Assembly (NCBI GenBank): GCA_000442125.1
Contig: KE546965.1
Location: 2,232,001-2,296,000 of the forward strand
DNA from: Opeltia flavorubescens
Taxonomy: Eukaryota; Ascomycota; Lecanoromycetes; Teloschistales; Teloschistaceae
Reading direction: 5' to 3'
Length of the DNA stretch: 64,000 bases
The notes under the pieces are model-generated. The model was not told the DNA's origin, did not search any database, and was given only the letters and a program-made list of their open reading frames with translations. The translations under genes were made by a program, and so were the position numbers. Positions 22,150 through 33,738 of this stretch are shown here, one piece after another; within the stretch, counting starts at the first letter, position 1, and every line of letters begins with the position of its first letter.

Positions 22150-23142
22150 ATGGGTGAAAATATCAGCATTACCTTTTACCATCATGGCAGTAGCCACACC
22201 TTTGAATTTCCTCCGGACGCCACAATCTCAGACCTAGCAGAAGAAATATATTCCTCTCTCTCTATACCGCAAGCAAACCAAAAGCTCATGATAACTCCTA
22301 AGCTAGGCCTTCTCAAATATCCATTTCCAGATCCGGTCTTGCCTCTTTCCTCTCTCAACAATAAAAAGATCGTCCTCCTTGCCCCCTTGCCTTCAGAGCT
22401 CTCTTCTCTATCCGAAGCTTCCGCTGCATCTAAACCAAGACATCGTACATCTCAACTTAAGACCGCTACCCCATCTCGGCATCGAGACTGGCGGAAAGCA
22501 CAGGATGAGGCCACGTACACATTTGGTACAATCATACCACTGCCGTATCTCCCCAACCCCGAAAAGTCCCGTCGTTTCCTGGAGCGCCTGCGCGACGACG
22601 CAGGAATCAAAGCCAGCATGAGGAAACACAAGTTCTCCGTTGGTGTCCTGACAGAAATGAATCCCGCTGAACATACCACGCACGAGAGCCGAACGCTTGG
22701 CCTAAATAGAAACAGGGGTGAAGCGATCGAGCTACGGCTCAGAACAGATGCCTACGATGGCTACAGAGACTACAAGATCATACGTAAAACACTCTGCCAC
22801 GAATTGGCTCATAACGTCTTTGGCGAGCATGACCGCAATTTCTGGGACCTGACAAACGCGATCGAGAAGGAGGTTGAAGAAAATGATTGGAGGTCCGGAG
22901 GACACGCTTTGACGAACCAGGAGTTCTATAATCCGGATGACTCTGGTATAGAAGGTGAACACATGGACGGCGGAGGCTGGACTGGTGGTGAATTTGTCCT
23001 TGGTGGCAATAATCGACCCTCGCACGGAACAGTTTCGCAAGGGCTAGGGCGGAGAGAGCTGATGGCTCAAGCCGCCGAAGAGCGGATGAAGAAACAAAGA
23101 AACGCAAATAAAGAACCCAGTGCTGAGAATCGACACCAATGA
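22150..23142 (+). CDS. Ubiquitin-like / WLM-domain metalloprotease
   Basis: A single exon of 330 residues. Residues 1-80 resemble a ubiquitin-like fold (SITFYHHGSSHTFEFPPDAT, then LGLLKYPFPD). The WLM domain follows, containing TLGLNRNRGEAIELRLRTD and the zinc-metalloprotease motif HELAHNVFGEHD, i.e. HExxH plus a third His. A Gly-rich tail ends in a charged helix. The arrangement matches the ubiquitin/metalloprotease fusion known from fission yeast (SPCC1442.07c), related to the Wss1/Spartan group that removes DNA-protein crosslinks. Catalytic residues are intact. Which substrate this subfamily cleaves is not something the sequence shows. Next downstream is LSM14, convergent. Confidence 0.88.
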   Translation: MGENISITFYHHGSSHTFEFPPDATISDLAEEIYSSLSIPQANQKLMITPKLGLLKYPFPDPVLPLSSLNNKKIVLLAPLPSELSSLSEASAASKPRHRTSQLKTATPSRHRDWRKAQDEATYTFGTIIPLPYLPNPEKSRRFLERLRDDAGIKASMRKHKFSVGVLTEMNPAEHTTHESRTLGLNRNRGEAIELRLRTDAYDGYRDYKIIRKTLCHELAHNVFGEHDRNFWDLTNAIEKEVEENDWRSGGHALTNQEFYNPDDSGIEGEHMDGGGWTGGEFVLGGNNRPSHGTVSQGLGRRELMAQAAEERMKKQRNANKEPSAENRHQ

Positions 23143-23641
23143 CCAAGCAAATTCATGTTAATGACAATACCTGTATAAAAATATTATATTTATGACCATG
23201 AATATTTCTAAGTAATTCTTGTGCTAACCATATTTAACTTGTAATTTAGAACTCCTATATCCAACTGATCGAAATCGTTGTCCTGCGTAGACCAACCTGA
23301 ATACTTAAATTTAAATAGCCAGTGTCTTTTGGCTGTATCATTGAGGGTCTCAATAACAATCATCGCTCCGTGAGCAGCTATCTTACCGGTAAACGAGCAC
23401 AGCTGCTGGCCGAGACCGCCAACTGCAAGCGGCATTTCGTAGGCATTATATAAACCCCAAGAATTGATCACATAGTCAGAACGCTCTCACAGTAGCAATG
23501 CTGATCTTTCTATTCTACAATAACAACAATGTCGTTCCGTGGAGACGCATCTTCGCTGAAACCTCTCATCCTTGAACATTGCCTTCTTTCCCAATTGCCC
23601 TTGATTTTTCTTTCAAACAATTTTCCTCACTAGCCTCTAAG
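23143..23641. other. Convergent intergenic, WLM protease (+) and LSM14 (-)
   Basis: Short 3' flanks, AT-rich between 23160 and 23320. I see no gene in it. Confidence 0.4.
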
Positions 23642-25846
23642 TCAGGACTCGGCAACCACAGCCCCTGCCCTTCCCCTTCCTCCCCTTATACCACGTCCAT
23701 AACTACCTCTACCTCTTCCAGCAAATCCCCTCCCACGTCCGCGGCCCCGATATCCACCCCGTCCAAAACCGCCATCCACACTTCCCTGCCCAAATGTTTC
23801 CAGATTCTTCTTTGCCTCTTCATTTCTGAATTCCCTACCACCTTTCTTCGCCGCGCCCTCTTCGCGCTCCTTACTTTCGCTCGAAATATTGTCGAAGAAA
23901 GAAGTGCCTTTGTTATACCCAACAACAGGGGTGATAGAAACGCTGGCTTCACTTGCCTTGCGCTCTCCATTCAGCAGGCCACTAGTGGGAGGAACGTCAT
24001 TTGCGCCATCGACGGGCGACCCGAGAGGCGAGCCAGAAGCTATCGCTTCTTTGACAAGATCTTGTTTATTGAATTTTGCATTCGCAGTCTCGAAATCATA
24101 ATCTGTAGTCGGCACTTCGACTTTCTTAGCTTGGCTGTCATTGCGTGAGCGACCTCCACGATAGTTGGCACGACCGCCACGGTGGCCTGCAGCGTAACCG
24201 CCTGTGCCTGGTTGGCGCGAGGTACGTATATTATCGTTCGTTCTCATCTCGTTGACTTTGTTGGTAAGATTATCCATAGCTGAGAGATTTTGGTTTTCTT
24301 CTTTTCTATTGCCGGCGTTTGTGGGCTTCTTACCTTGCTGTTGTCCACCTGGCGCTGGAGGCAATTTGGCCATTGCAGCAGCGACTGCTGCGCGGGCATC
24401 GCGAGTCGCATCTTCAACAGTCTTAGCAGCAGCCTGCGTTGGCCGGGTATCGATGGGTTTAGTTGAAGCTTCGGGCTTGGGGATGTTCGCGTTGTTGGTC
24501 TGTAAGGCTCCATTGACAGGCGCGGCAGGCTTAACGGCTGGACTAACGCGAGGTATCGCTGGCAGAATGCGGCCATTCTTGTGTGTTGCTTGGGTATTCT
24601 TTTCGACAGAGACAGTAGCTTTGGTCTCCGCCGGTGCTGGAGGAGCCAGAGCAGCCGCAACATTAGGCTTTGACTCTGTTGGTGGTGGAGGCCCACTCAG
24701 AGTAGCTTCCTGAGGAGCTGGAGTAGTTGATGAGCTTGGCAGTTTAACGGTGGCTACTGGCTTGCTAGGCGGTGTTTGCGGTGATTGAGCTGGTTGTTCC
24801 TTATTTGCTGCTGAAGTATTTGCAACGTCTGGAGCGCTCTGCTGCTGGGTAGATTGTGGTTGATTGTGCTGCTGTCCAGAGCCAATTGGCATTTGTGGAG
24901 GCGGATACTGACCGTAATGCCCCTGATGCGGAAACCCTTGCCCTGGAGGAGGATACCATCCTGGTGGAGGACCACCATAGGGCATACCAGGGAAACCCTG
25001 ACCTGGCGGGAAGCCCTGGGGACCGAATCTCTGGTTGGGTGGTGGGGGTCCATAGGGGTTATAGTAGGGGGGGAACGGTGAATGTTGAGGGAATCGTGGT
25101 GGCTGTTGCTGGCGCTGTTGGATTTGGGGCGGCTGCTGACCTTGCTCTTTTTGTGCTTGAGTGAATGCGCCTTGGGACTCGTTATTCTGCGGGGTTTCAG
25201 GAGCTGGCGGCCGACGAGCACTCTATCAAAACCAAGAAGTGTTAGCCATCTAGTAAAACGTTCGCATACTGCTAAAAATTCTAATGACGAAGTAGCGCAA
25301 GTATCAGAAGGAAGGCAACGGAGATATCCACATGGTTTTGCGCATTCGGTAGACCATTGAAATGATTTACATCCGAAATTATTCATCATCTTGGTATTCA
25401 TAGTTGGACACAATGCTGGATACACAGCTTAGTATACGTGAAAGGCACTCACCCCTAATATGGCAGGATCGTCAGGCACCTGCGGAGGCTTTGGCGGCTT
25501 GTTCTCTTTCGGCGGTTCTTCAATTCTCAAGTCTTTGACATCACTGCCCCGAAAAACAATGTATTCATATACAGTATCAGAGGGAGGAACTTCATTATCG
25601 GGATCGCGGCCTTCGGTGCCCCAAGAAACGACGTTTTCAAGTGCGACCGTAGAGTTCTCCGAGTTGATTTCATGTAGAGTACCAACATAACTGGGATCTT
25701 GTAAATTGTAATGATTGTTCCTAGAGTGATCAGACATACCGGATGTCTCGTTTCGAGATCAAAGAGATACGTGAGCTGTTGTCCTATATTAGTGAGAGCT
25801 CCAGGCCAATGCTGAACTCATAGCCTCACCCAATGAATTCTGACAT
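23642..25846 (-). CDS. SCD6: LSM14/Scd6-type mRNP protein
   Basis: Four exons on the reverse strand, 25846-25830 (17 nt), 25775-25740, 25690-25453 and 25222-23642, give 623 residues. The N-terminal LSm domain reads [20 protein letters not shown], then [18 protein letters not shown], then [12 protein letters not shown] long Pro/Gln-rich linker follows. The DFDF-like box is [13 protein letters not shown], the FFD box is in [10 protein letters not shown], the TFG-like box is [12 protein letters not shown], and the end is an RGG tract ([14 protein letters not shown]). This is the complete layout of Scd6/LSM14/Sum2, a P-body protein that binds eIF4G, Dhh1 and Dcp2 to repress translation and promote decapping. 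The exon 1 splice was chosen to restore the family-invariant IGSRISLIS. Confidence 0.93.
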
Positions 25847-26155
25847 GACGGTGGACAACTGCCTTATCAAAGCATGAGCGCAGTTGATGAATGATAACAC
25901 AAGATATTTAAGTTCTCAAAGGATTTCGTGTGACGATGTGAATAAGTGTAGGACTGTAAAGTGGTTGTCGAGAGGTGAAAAGCAGTTGTATGTCTCGAAA
26001 ACTGACGAATCGAGGCTCAAGCTGCTGTTTGCATAAGGTTAAGCTGCCTTACAACAAGTCTTGGCGTGAGCGGCATAACACAGTGACTTTATGCATTGGA
26101 TAAGAGCATCGCTTCATCATGAGACTAGACCTCCAAAAAACACAATGAAGTCACA
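25847..26155. other. Divergent promoter, LSM14 (-) and PEX39-like (+)
   Basis: 309 bp shared by two divergent genes, with no distinctive element seen. Confidence 0.4.
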
Positions 26156-26725
26156 ATGAGCACTGAGACCGACCGAGAATCCTCTCCTACCTCTCCGTCC
26201 TCTACCTACCGCCAACTTGAATCTTACCCTTTCGCCACAGATCCCGAGTTCCAGTCTGGCCTCTCCACAATAATCTCCTCCACCCCTGCCCAAGACCCTG
26301 AACTCCTCTCCCTCCGCGCCCGCTGCTTCTACTTCTCCCGCAAGCAAAATGCCTCCATAGACTTCAATTCCTACATATCATGGCGGTCTACGCAGAGTCT
26401 CCCTCCTGTGACAGCTTCGTTAAACCCCACACATGAAGAAATTGTAGCCCAGAAGGGATCCAACAATGGTACTCTTGCAGAGAACAGCTCTAATGCGAGC
26501 CCAATCCAACAACCAGGCCAGCCATCAGCCCCTTATCCTCCCTCATTCAGCCAGATTGTTGAACTGATCACAAAAGGAGAGCCGATACCAGGCATCAAAG
26601 AAGTCCCAAATACGGTGCTCTCAGGACAAGCATCGGCACCTACAACCACAAAGCGGAAAAAGCCGTGGGAAAAGGATGAAGGCATGCCGGAGTCGCAGGG
26701 GACAGTATTGAGAGACAATGGATGA
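26156..26725 (+). CDS. PEX39: PEX39-like peroxisomal import factor
   Basis: A single exon of 189 residues. An N-terminal helical segment has ATDPEFQSGLSTIISSTPAQ and LSLRARCFYFSRKQ. A Ser/Asn/Pro-rich linker leads to PPSFSQIVELITKGEPIPGI and KEVPNTVLSG. Near the C-terminus is the short basic motif KRKKPWEKD. From memory of the literature, this pattern (a small protein with xxIPGI and a terminal [KR]PWE motif) is that of yeast Yjr012c and human C6orf226. Those were recently named PEX39, a Pex7 partner in import of PTS2 proteins that shares the KPWE motif with Pex13. The gene lies between LSM14 and a PUF gene. Older annotation would call it hypothetical. Confidence 0.75.
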   Translation: MSTETDRESSPTSPSSTYRQLESYPFATDPEFQSGLSTIISSTPAQDPELLSLRARCFYFSRKQNASIDFNSYISWRSTQSLPPVTASLNPTHEEIVAQKGSNNGTLAENSSNASPIQQPGQPSAPYPPSFSQIVELITKGEPIPGIKEVPNTVLSGQASAPTTTKRKKPWEKDEGMPESQGTVLRDNG

Positions 26726-27485
26726 CGTATTCAAGACCTTTCGGGTGCAATCCCGGTCTTTTGAAAGAAAAACTCCTTCCTTTAACATAGGACGACTATG
26801 TAAACACAAGAGTAGCTTCACGCATTCACAGAAAACTTCTACAATCTGGAGGGAGTGAGATGAGAGTGACGACTGGGCGCAACGAGCTCGATCAGATCTG
26901 TGCACGACTTCTCGTTCCTACCTTGATTTGACGTAGTATAGAAAAATATCGAAACTGTGAAGTATTGAATGTCCCCCATGCGGGATTAGTTGCGAAAGCT
27001 ACTTGAACGTGTTTTTGCTAAGTATACTAATCTCTATGAATCTGATCTAAGAATACATGATTGAATAGTTTCTAATTTTTTGCTTTGCCAGCACTGTAAT
27101 TGATCACCTTCTTGTACAGCCGATGGATGGCCTATAGTGACATTCACAATGCCCATACAACGAAGGCATACTAAAACTCGAAAGAATATCTTTTCTGCTC
27201 CATCAACTCAACCCCTTTGCCACCTTGACTACTCCAAAGACCTCTAGGCTCCGAGATCCTATCGACTTTGGTGGGTTTAGTCAAACAGTCGTGGATGTTG
27301 CGAGATATGATGACTTAGTATCCGATAGATAAGGAAAACTTAATATCACAAGTAATAAAATGTAAGAGGACTAGTTGAACCTCGATGTGGTTCCGGGATG
27401 AGTCCGTTCTTCAGCAAATGCAATGTTGAACGCTAGAGAAGCTCGTGTAGTGACTACAAATGGTGTGTTTTTCGAGATGGCAGAC
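26726..27485. other. Convergent intergenic, PEX39-like (+) and PUF gene (-)
   Basis: 760 bp of presumed 3' UTRs. No TGTANATA-type PUF site was noticed downstream of the PUF stop codon, and no other gene. Confidence 0.35.
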
Positions 27486-30278
27486 CTAGCGGTAGGCACC
27501 ACCAAAGCGAGGACCTTGGGCTGGAGCACTCGCGAAACGGGTATTGGACATGCCAACTCCAGGGCCGGGATGTGTGGCATAAGCCGGATTGCAGCAGAGC
27601 ATTCCAACGCGAGAGCCAAACTTTGAGCCACGAAGAGACACCATATGCTTGCTAAAGTTTCGTTAGATCAGAACATAAGCTTCGTTTCCTTTCAAAACTT
27701 ACCGCACGTTCGATGCCACAATCTCACGATGGGTGTTATTTGCATGCGTGAGGATGTATTGAATTAGGTAATTGCCATACTGGTCGCTGGCAACTGCGAG
27801 ATGCTATGAGCTCAAGTCAAGATGACTGATGAATGCACTCACTATCAATCAAAGGGATGCGCGGACGATCGTGGCGCCCCTCGCATACGCGTTCAAGGTA
27901 GCGTTCGAGGAATTCGGAGCTACCAATCTTAAGGCACTTCTCGACGACCTTTGATGCAAACTGATCCATGCTGTATTCGGTAGCATAGCGAAGCACATGG
28001 TCGATAGCACGGCTACGGTCTTGGGGAGCACCATGCTCACATATGTGCTGGATGCACCAGTTGCCAAATTGACCATGAGCCACAATGTCAATATTGTTAA
28101 GCACTTCGTTGATACAGGGGCGCTATCTCAATGAGTATGGTTATCAACTTTGGTGGCCATTGCAAGTACTCACCTTGTCTTCCTCCAAACAATTCTCGAA
28201 GATGTTCTGCACAACAAGACTGCCAGTCTCACCCAAAGCAACATCATGCCACATTCCGCGAAGAGCTTCATTCACATACTTCATGATCTGTGGGGGAGAG
28301 TCCGCCCAGCGTAGCTCAAACAGCTTCTGCCACACATGGCAAGCATAGCGATGAATGACTGTCTCAGGGATACGACGCAGCAATTCATGGACCATGATGG
28401 CCTTGTATTCCTCCGGCACGGCATCAAATGCTTTCTGGACGACGTGGCAGCCAAAAGCATCCATGCTCAAGCTAAGAGTGTTCCCACGAATTGCGTTGGC
28501 AATTGCAACGACCTGCTCTGGTGTCCCGTGTTCGAAGCAGCGTTGGACTAGGAAATTGCCGAAACGATTGACCATCAAAGGATAAGCTTGAGCTACGATA
28601 GATTCGATGATCTCATATTTCTGCTCGACCGTACCAACCTTGAGTTTCTGCTGCAGGAAGATAGATGCCTGCTGATCATTATTGCAAACAATCTTATCGA
28701 CAATATACTTCCAGTTGCAAGAAACACTCCGGTCCAAGAGGCGACGGTAGTTGAGTGGTTCCATTGGCTGAACGTAGATCTGGCCAGGCGAGCTAGGAGC
28801 CTGATCATGACAGTCAACGAAATCGTAATCTGATGTTAAGCAAGGGAAATCGTGACTTACGGGAGTATTCCATGGACCGGTAGATTGCTCGTCGGTACGG
28901 AACTCACTAGCAGTTGGGGATAGTGGAGTACCAATGGGGCGAGGTTGGTAGGGCAGATTGGGTTGGTACATGCCCATAGCTTGGTAAGCATTATTTGGAT
29001 TCACACCAATGTTCATGGCTTCAAGCCCTCCAACACCGTTTGGGATGACTGGCCATGCGTTACTATGATTTCGTTGATGCACATCAAATGTGTTATTTCG
29101 TAGATCCGGCATATTGGTACGGCGTAACCCGAAGCCAGGATGGTACTGATTGAAGTCATTGGCAAAACGACCGTCACCGATAGTGCCAGGAGACGAGGGG
29201 CTAGAGAGTACACGCTGCTGAGGAATTTGATGCTGGGGCATTTGCTGCTGAGGGAGCACTGCCGACGGCGGCATGCCTTGGTTAGCATTTCTCATGTTGA
29301 CAGGACGAGAACCTGAGGGAGGTTGACCCCAGACAGGCATCGTTTGCTGGAATTGCTGACGGGTGGGTGACAGGCTCAGCGGTTGACGGGGTGCGGACCA
29401 AGTGTCCTGAGGGATGTTGTAGCTGGCAAGAGATTGAGGCTCGAAATTAGCAGAATAATTGAGGGTGGGACGTGAAGCTGCAAGTTGAGAAGGACCTAAG
29501 AAAGTGTGCTGCTGTTGTGCAGTATTGGCCGATTTATTTCCGTTGTTCGCTTTGCTAGCGCCAGGGTCGTCTCCTGGTCCCAATGCCTGTTCCAACGTCT
29601 GGTTGATGATCCTATTCTGATCCAACTCACGTTTCTGCATTTCTAGCTGTTGCCTAGCTGCATTCAATTCCTTCTTGAGTCGGATCATCTCCGCTTTTCC
29701 CGTCTTGATCGTATCTTCCTCACTAACCTGCTTCTCGCCCTCACTAAGTCTCTCGCTTACCGGTGTCATGACAATCGGGCTTGAAGGTAATTTTCCTTTG
29801 GCATCCTGAGCCTCCTCCTTTGTGACAACTGAATTGATTTTCGTTGATGCTTCAGGCGAGGGAGGTGCTTGTTTGTGTCCCGTCAACTTGGCAAGAAGTG
29901 CAGCGTAAGAGTCTTCCTCGAAGTCATCGTTGGTGCAATCATGATCAATCTTTGCCTTCTATGGTCATCAGTTCTGACTTTACGTGGCATTCTTTAGGAT
30001 ACTACCTTGTGATTTGCCGAGACGTTAGCCATTGAAGCCTGGACGTTGCCCAGCTTGGAAGTTGACAAGGGCGTAGGCCCGTCGCTGAAATTCATGCTGT
30101 GTTTACTCTTTCCACTCAACTTAGTGACTTCATCGCACATGGATACTGATGGGCTTACGGCGCCTCCGGGACGAGTCGCTTTCAGGGTATTATCGCTCTC
30201 AGCGTCCTCGTGGATCACAAACTGTGTTGAAGGTCGGTCTCGGCTAGGGGGAGAGCCATTTGTAGCATCTGCCGACAT
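27486..30278 (-). CDS. Divergent PUF-family RNA-binding protein
   Basis: Six reverse-strand exons, 30278-30006, 29958-28861, 28800-28174, 28122-27843, 27793-27703 and 27651-27486, give 844 residues with all phases consistent. The N-terminal half is disordered (Ser/Pro/Gln-rich) with a coiled coil (EMIRLKKELNAARQQLEMQK). The C-terminal half has about eight PUF repeats, including NRFGNFLVQRCFEHG, MDAFGCHVVQKAFDAV, GQFGNWCIQHICEHG, DQFASKVVEKCLKIG and DQYGNYLIQYILTHA. Contact triads of the last three repeats (NW..Q, SK..E, NY..Q) predict recognition of a 5' UGU core. Unusual triads such as CH..Q set it apart from the Puf4-type gene at 1980-5490. It resembles the fission-yeast Mpf1 (meiotic PUF) group, which is a recollection rather than a search result. 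One intron (28801-28860) is stop-free and a multiple of three. Confidence 0.88.
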
Positions 30279-30854
30279 GTTGATCCTCACCTAAAGTCTC
30301 GACCAATGACTTCTGCAGCGAACTTGTATGAACAGATTCGACGTTTGGTAGGATCGTTGAATGATCGGTACAAAGTGAGTAAATGCAATAACCTCTCCAA
30401 AAGCCGAGGAATGATTGTGATGAATTAGATTGACCAGAGATGATGAACTGCAACCATGTGAGCGATGGAAGAGAAGTTGAAATCTCCTTGAGCAAAAGCT
30501 AGATAGCAATTTTCGTCGAAGCTGGAAGGTACGTGTTAGAACTCCCTTGACCCATATGTGGGAAAGAGCTTTCCACCCATACAGCACAACTCAGGGAGTT
30601 TTCTGACAAGCTAAGTTATGTTGTAAGTAGGTTAGCGCGTGTGACAATCCACTTGAAGCGAGATTATTGTTGATAATCGTTTGGTATACAACAATATTTG
30701 TGTATACAATCAACAAGATGGCACCCCTATCACGTTAATAGGGGTCACTTCCACCTCCTGAGAAACCGGCTGAGCATCCTATGACGCAACAAGCTCCCTG
30801 AGCGGTCCTCTTGTCGAGTTTAAGGAAAGAAGTCCCACGGTATCAGCTTCATTG
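30279..30854. other. Intergenic upstream of the PUF gene, palindrome-rich
   Basis: 576 bp between two reverse-strand genes, holding the hydrolase 3' end and the PUF promoter. A 90-bp cluster (30660-30750) contains two 8-bp inverted repeats and a duplicated GTATACAA. Confidence 0.45.
30667..30745. repeat. Cluster of inverted and direct repeats
   Basis: TTGTTGAT (30667-30674) pairs with ATCAACAA (30709-30716). Between them GTATACAA occurs twice (30684-30691, 30702-30709). Just beyond, ACCCCTAT (30723-30730) and ATAGGGGT (30738-30745) form an 8-bp hairpin with a 7-nt loop. It could be a transcription end signal for the hydrolase gene, or a promoter element about 400 bp upstream of the PUF gene. 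Confidence 0.45.
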
Positions 30855-33738
30855 TCACAAAACTACCGAATGTTTTGAGATATTCCAGTAATTGTCGAAA
30901 AATCCAAGAGTAAGAACGCCAGCAGCACCCTTCCAAGCACACTGTTTGTCGTGAACAACGAAATCAGGCTGTCCAATGCCGGTCAGAGTTGGGATAAGCC
31001 TCGCAGCATGACGAAGACCAGATAGATCGGAGCCCCAGACTACAAGGTCTAGAGTATCAGCTACACCTGGCCGGAGAAATATCGCACCAAGCCCCTCTTG
31101 AAAGCCGTACACGTTTGCGTGTCCATGAGCGTCGAGAACCACGAGACCCTGTCTCTCGTCTATGGTTATGGCACCAAATTGACCGGCCCGTACATCATTG
31201 TTGAAGCCCAGGAGCAGACTGATCCTATTTCCTTCGCCCGGCTGGTCATCTGGGTCCGGGTCAATTATTAATGCGTCGGCGCCAAAATACTGAAAAAGAT
31301 TCCGAGATATTTGAACAGCTAGCGGAAAAGCTTTACTAGGTGTCGAAATAAAGAGGCGACCACGTGTACCAAGGATTGCAAGCAGACCTCCTGACTGATG
31401 GCCATGTCGTTGATCTCTCAGCCATCCAAGGTCACGGCAAACCTACTATAGTTAGCGGGTGGTTTCTGTACAGTCTTTGATTTAGCACACCTTCCAGGAG
31501 CCATCGTCTTGATGAACCAGCCATTGGCTTGACAGCGAAACCCCTTCGAATAGCTGGATGCCAAAGCCATCGATGAAAATATTAGCTCCCATCCATTTGT
31601 CAATGGCAGCCGGAGCAAAATGCAGACGGTGAATGTTGGAAGTATTCATGAGCCAGGTTCTTGTATCCTCCACAAAGGTTGCTTCGACTTTGCCTAGGAA
31701 GCCTGAGGATGTCAGTTGATCAACGATTATTCCACCCTTCGCACCCATCGTTGCTGGATTTGCGACGACAAAACTGAATGAAGAGAAAACAGACTGATCA
31801 GCTGCTTTGCCATCCAGTAGGTTGTCATAAAAGTCGAGGAGATTCCGGGTCGTCATGATGCCCTCAAAATAATGGTCTTTCCCCGGTAGTTCTGTGTACT
31901 CGGACGAGCAACCGGCTTGGGATAAGAGAAGACTCATCCGACGGGAATGGATTGGAGGGACATTGTCATCAGAGCTACCATGCTGTAAATGAATGGGGAT
32001 GCCGCAGCTGTTTGACAGCAGAAGTTCGTGTCGATAGTCCCAAAGGGAGCTCTGAAGTATCGCAGTAATTCTTGGGTCCGCTTCGTGCCAGAATTGATAC
32101 GGGACATATGCTATGACAGTGAGCGGCAGGATCATGGTATCAGCATGCTGAAACTCAGTGACTCACCTTGGATGGAGGAGTAGCCCGATACCGGAGCAGC
32201 TCCCAGGATCTTGTCTGGTCTGTGGGTGAGAACATACCATACTCCTTGACCTAGTATTTATCAGATGACAGAAAATGCACGTGGCTTTCTAGGCACCTAC
32301 CACCATTGGAATGCCCTGTCACCAGCCATCGCTCTGTATCAACTCCCACTCCATGCCATTCCATGGTTGTGATCCATTGTGGGATTGCCGCAACTGCAGC
32401 TTCGATATCTGCAATACCCCAGCGATCTACACGAGATTCAGTGGTCTACTATGAGCACGTTTCTGCCTGCACAAGGGTACTTACGCCAGTCATCACCACT
32501 CCAAGGTGTCACCCCTGAAGGGAGTAGCACCCACCCTCGCAAATTAGTTGCCTCGTCGAACGTATGTCGCACTTCATCGCTATCACCATCGACACCTGCC
32601 CCGTGAAGGCCGAGCACGACCGGCAAATTGGACGTGGGATCAACATCATGCAGGACTCTCTTAGGCGGTCTCAAGATTGCATAAGACACTACGCCTCCAG
32701 GATGCAGATATGTGATTTTTTGCGGCTCATCTATCTTGAAAGGAGTGAAGAATTGTCTGATAGCGGGGGTTCGAAATTCATCACAAGAATCTTTCAATTT
32801 GTAGGTTATCGACACGGAGATCTCCGTCAGTGGAGGATTGGAAACCGCTAAGTCAAACGCTAAAGGACGGGTTTGCCCAGGAGCAAGCTGACATGGCAAG
32901 TGTGCATGTGCACTGACATTATGGGAACCCTCACATGTCTATCAGTATGATCAAGGAGATGGAATTCACCACTGCTAATGAAATAGATACATACATTCAC
33001 AGATTGAAGACTTACAACTTCAATCCAATCCTTGCCTTCATTTCGAACACTGATTGATCCCAAGGAACTGGTCAACTTACCTTCTACCAGATCAGGCAGC
33101 AGCAGACTCCCATCCACTGCCTTCAGACCACCTTCGGATATTCCTGCTTCTAGCCCAATGCTTACCGTTGGCTCGCCCACACCGCCCATTGCACGCACTT
33201 CACGCACGATTCTCACATCAATGACATGTTCACCAGGCTCGAGATGCAGCACTAACGGAGCCTTGCGAAACTCATAGAAATCCCCGCCGAAATAATGCTC
33301 ATTATCAATCCAAAATTCAAGGACTTGATCAGTATACAGCACTACAGTTCTTTCCTTATCACCAGCCACGGTCAGTGTACCCCTGGTCCAAGCTTGATAT
33401 TGTAATGCTGCCCAGCCGTAGACTGCTTTCAAGTTTTCCCAGTCCACATCCGGGAATTCTACCAGTAAATTGGCCGTGATGGATTTGGATGAAGGGGAAG
33501 AAACGGAGGCTTGCAAGGTGGACCATTTTACCGTTCCCTTTGTGGTGAGTGAACTGTGAAACGTAGCTTCCGGAGAGGGATGTAGGGAATGAAATCCCCC
33601 ATGGTATTCCAACGGGTCAGCCCCCCATGCTGCTTCTCGGGTGCCGCTTTGAAAGGGACCGAGAAGGTCGAATGTGCTAGAGAAGGTTATCGGAAGGGGC
33701 GGAAGGGACGGGGAGGAGGCTCTTTGTTGAAAGGACAT
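30855..33738 (-). CDS. Large alpha/beta hydrolase (S9 peptidase/esterase-like)
   Basis: Six exons on the reverse strand, 33738-33016, 32938-32485, 32426-32301, 32250-32167, 32110-31491 and 31442-30855, give 864 residues. The N-terminal 330 residues are beta-rich (for example WIDNEHYFGGDFYEF and VLHLEPGEHVIDVRIVRE). The middle is an alpha/beta hydrolase: PVVLGLHGAGVDGD, the nucleophile elbow TGHSNGGQGVW, the acid region HGSSDDNVPP and the His in LPGKDHYFEG. The C-terminal 300 residues contain an additional region of unknown fold (RDLGWLRDQRHGHQSGGLLA). The Ser-Asp-His set is complete. No signal peptide is evident, so it is probably intracellular. It resembles fungal proteins loosely called prolyl-oligopeptidase-like; the substrate is unknown. 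Confidence 0.82.
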
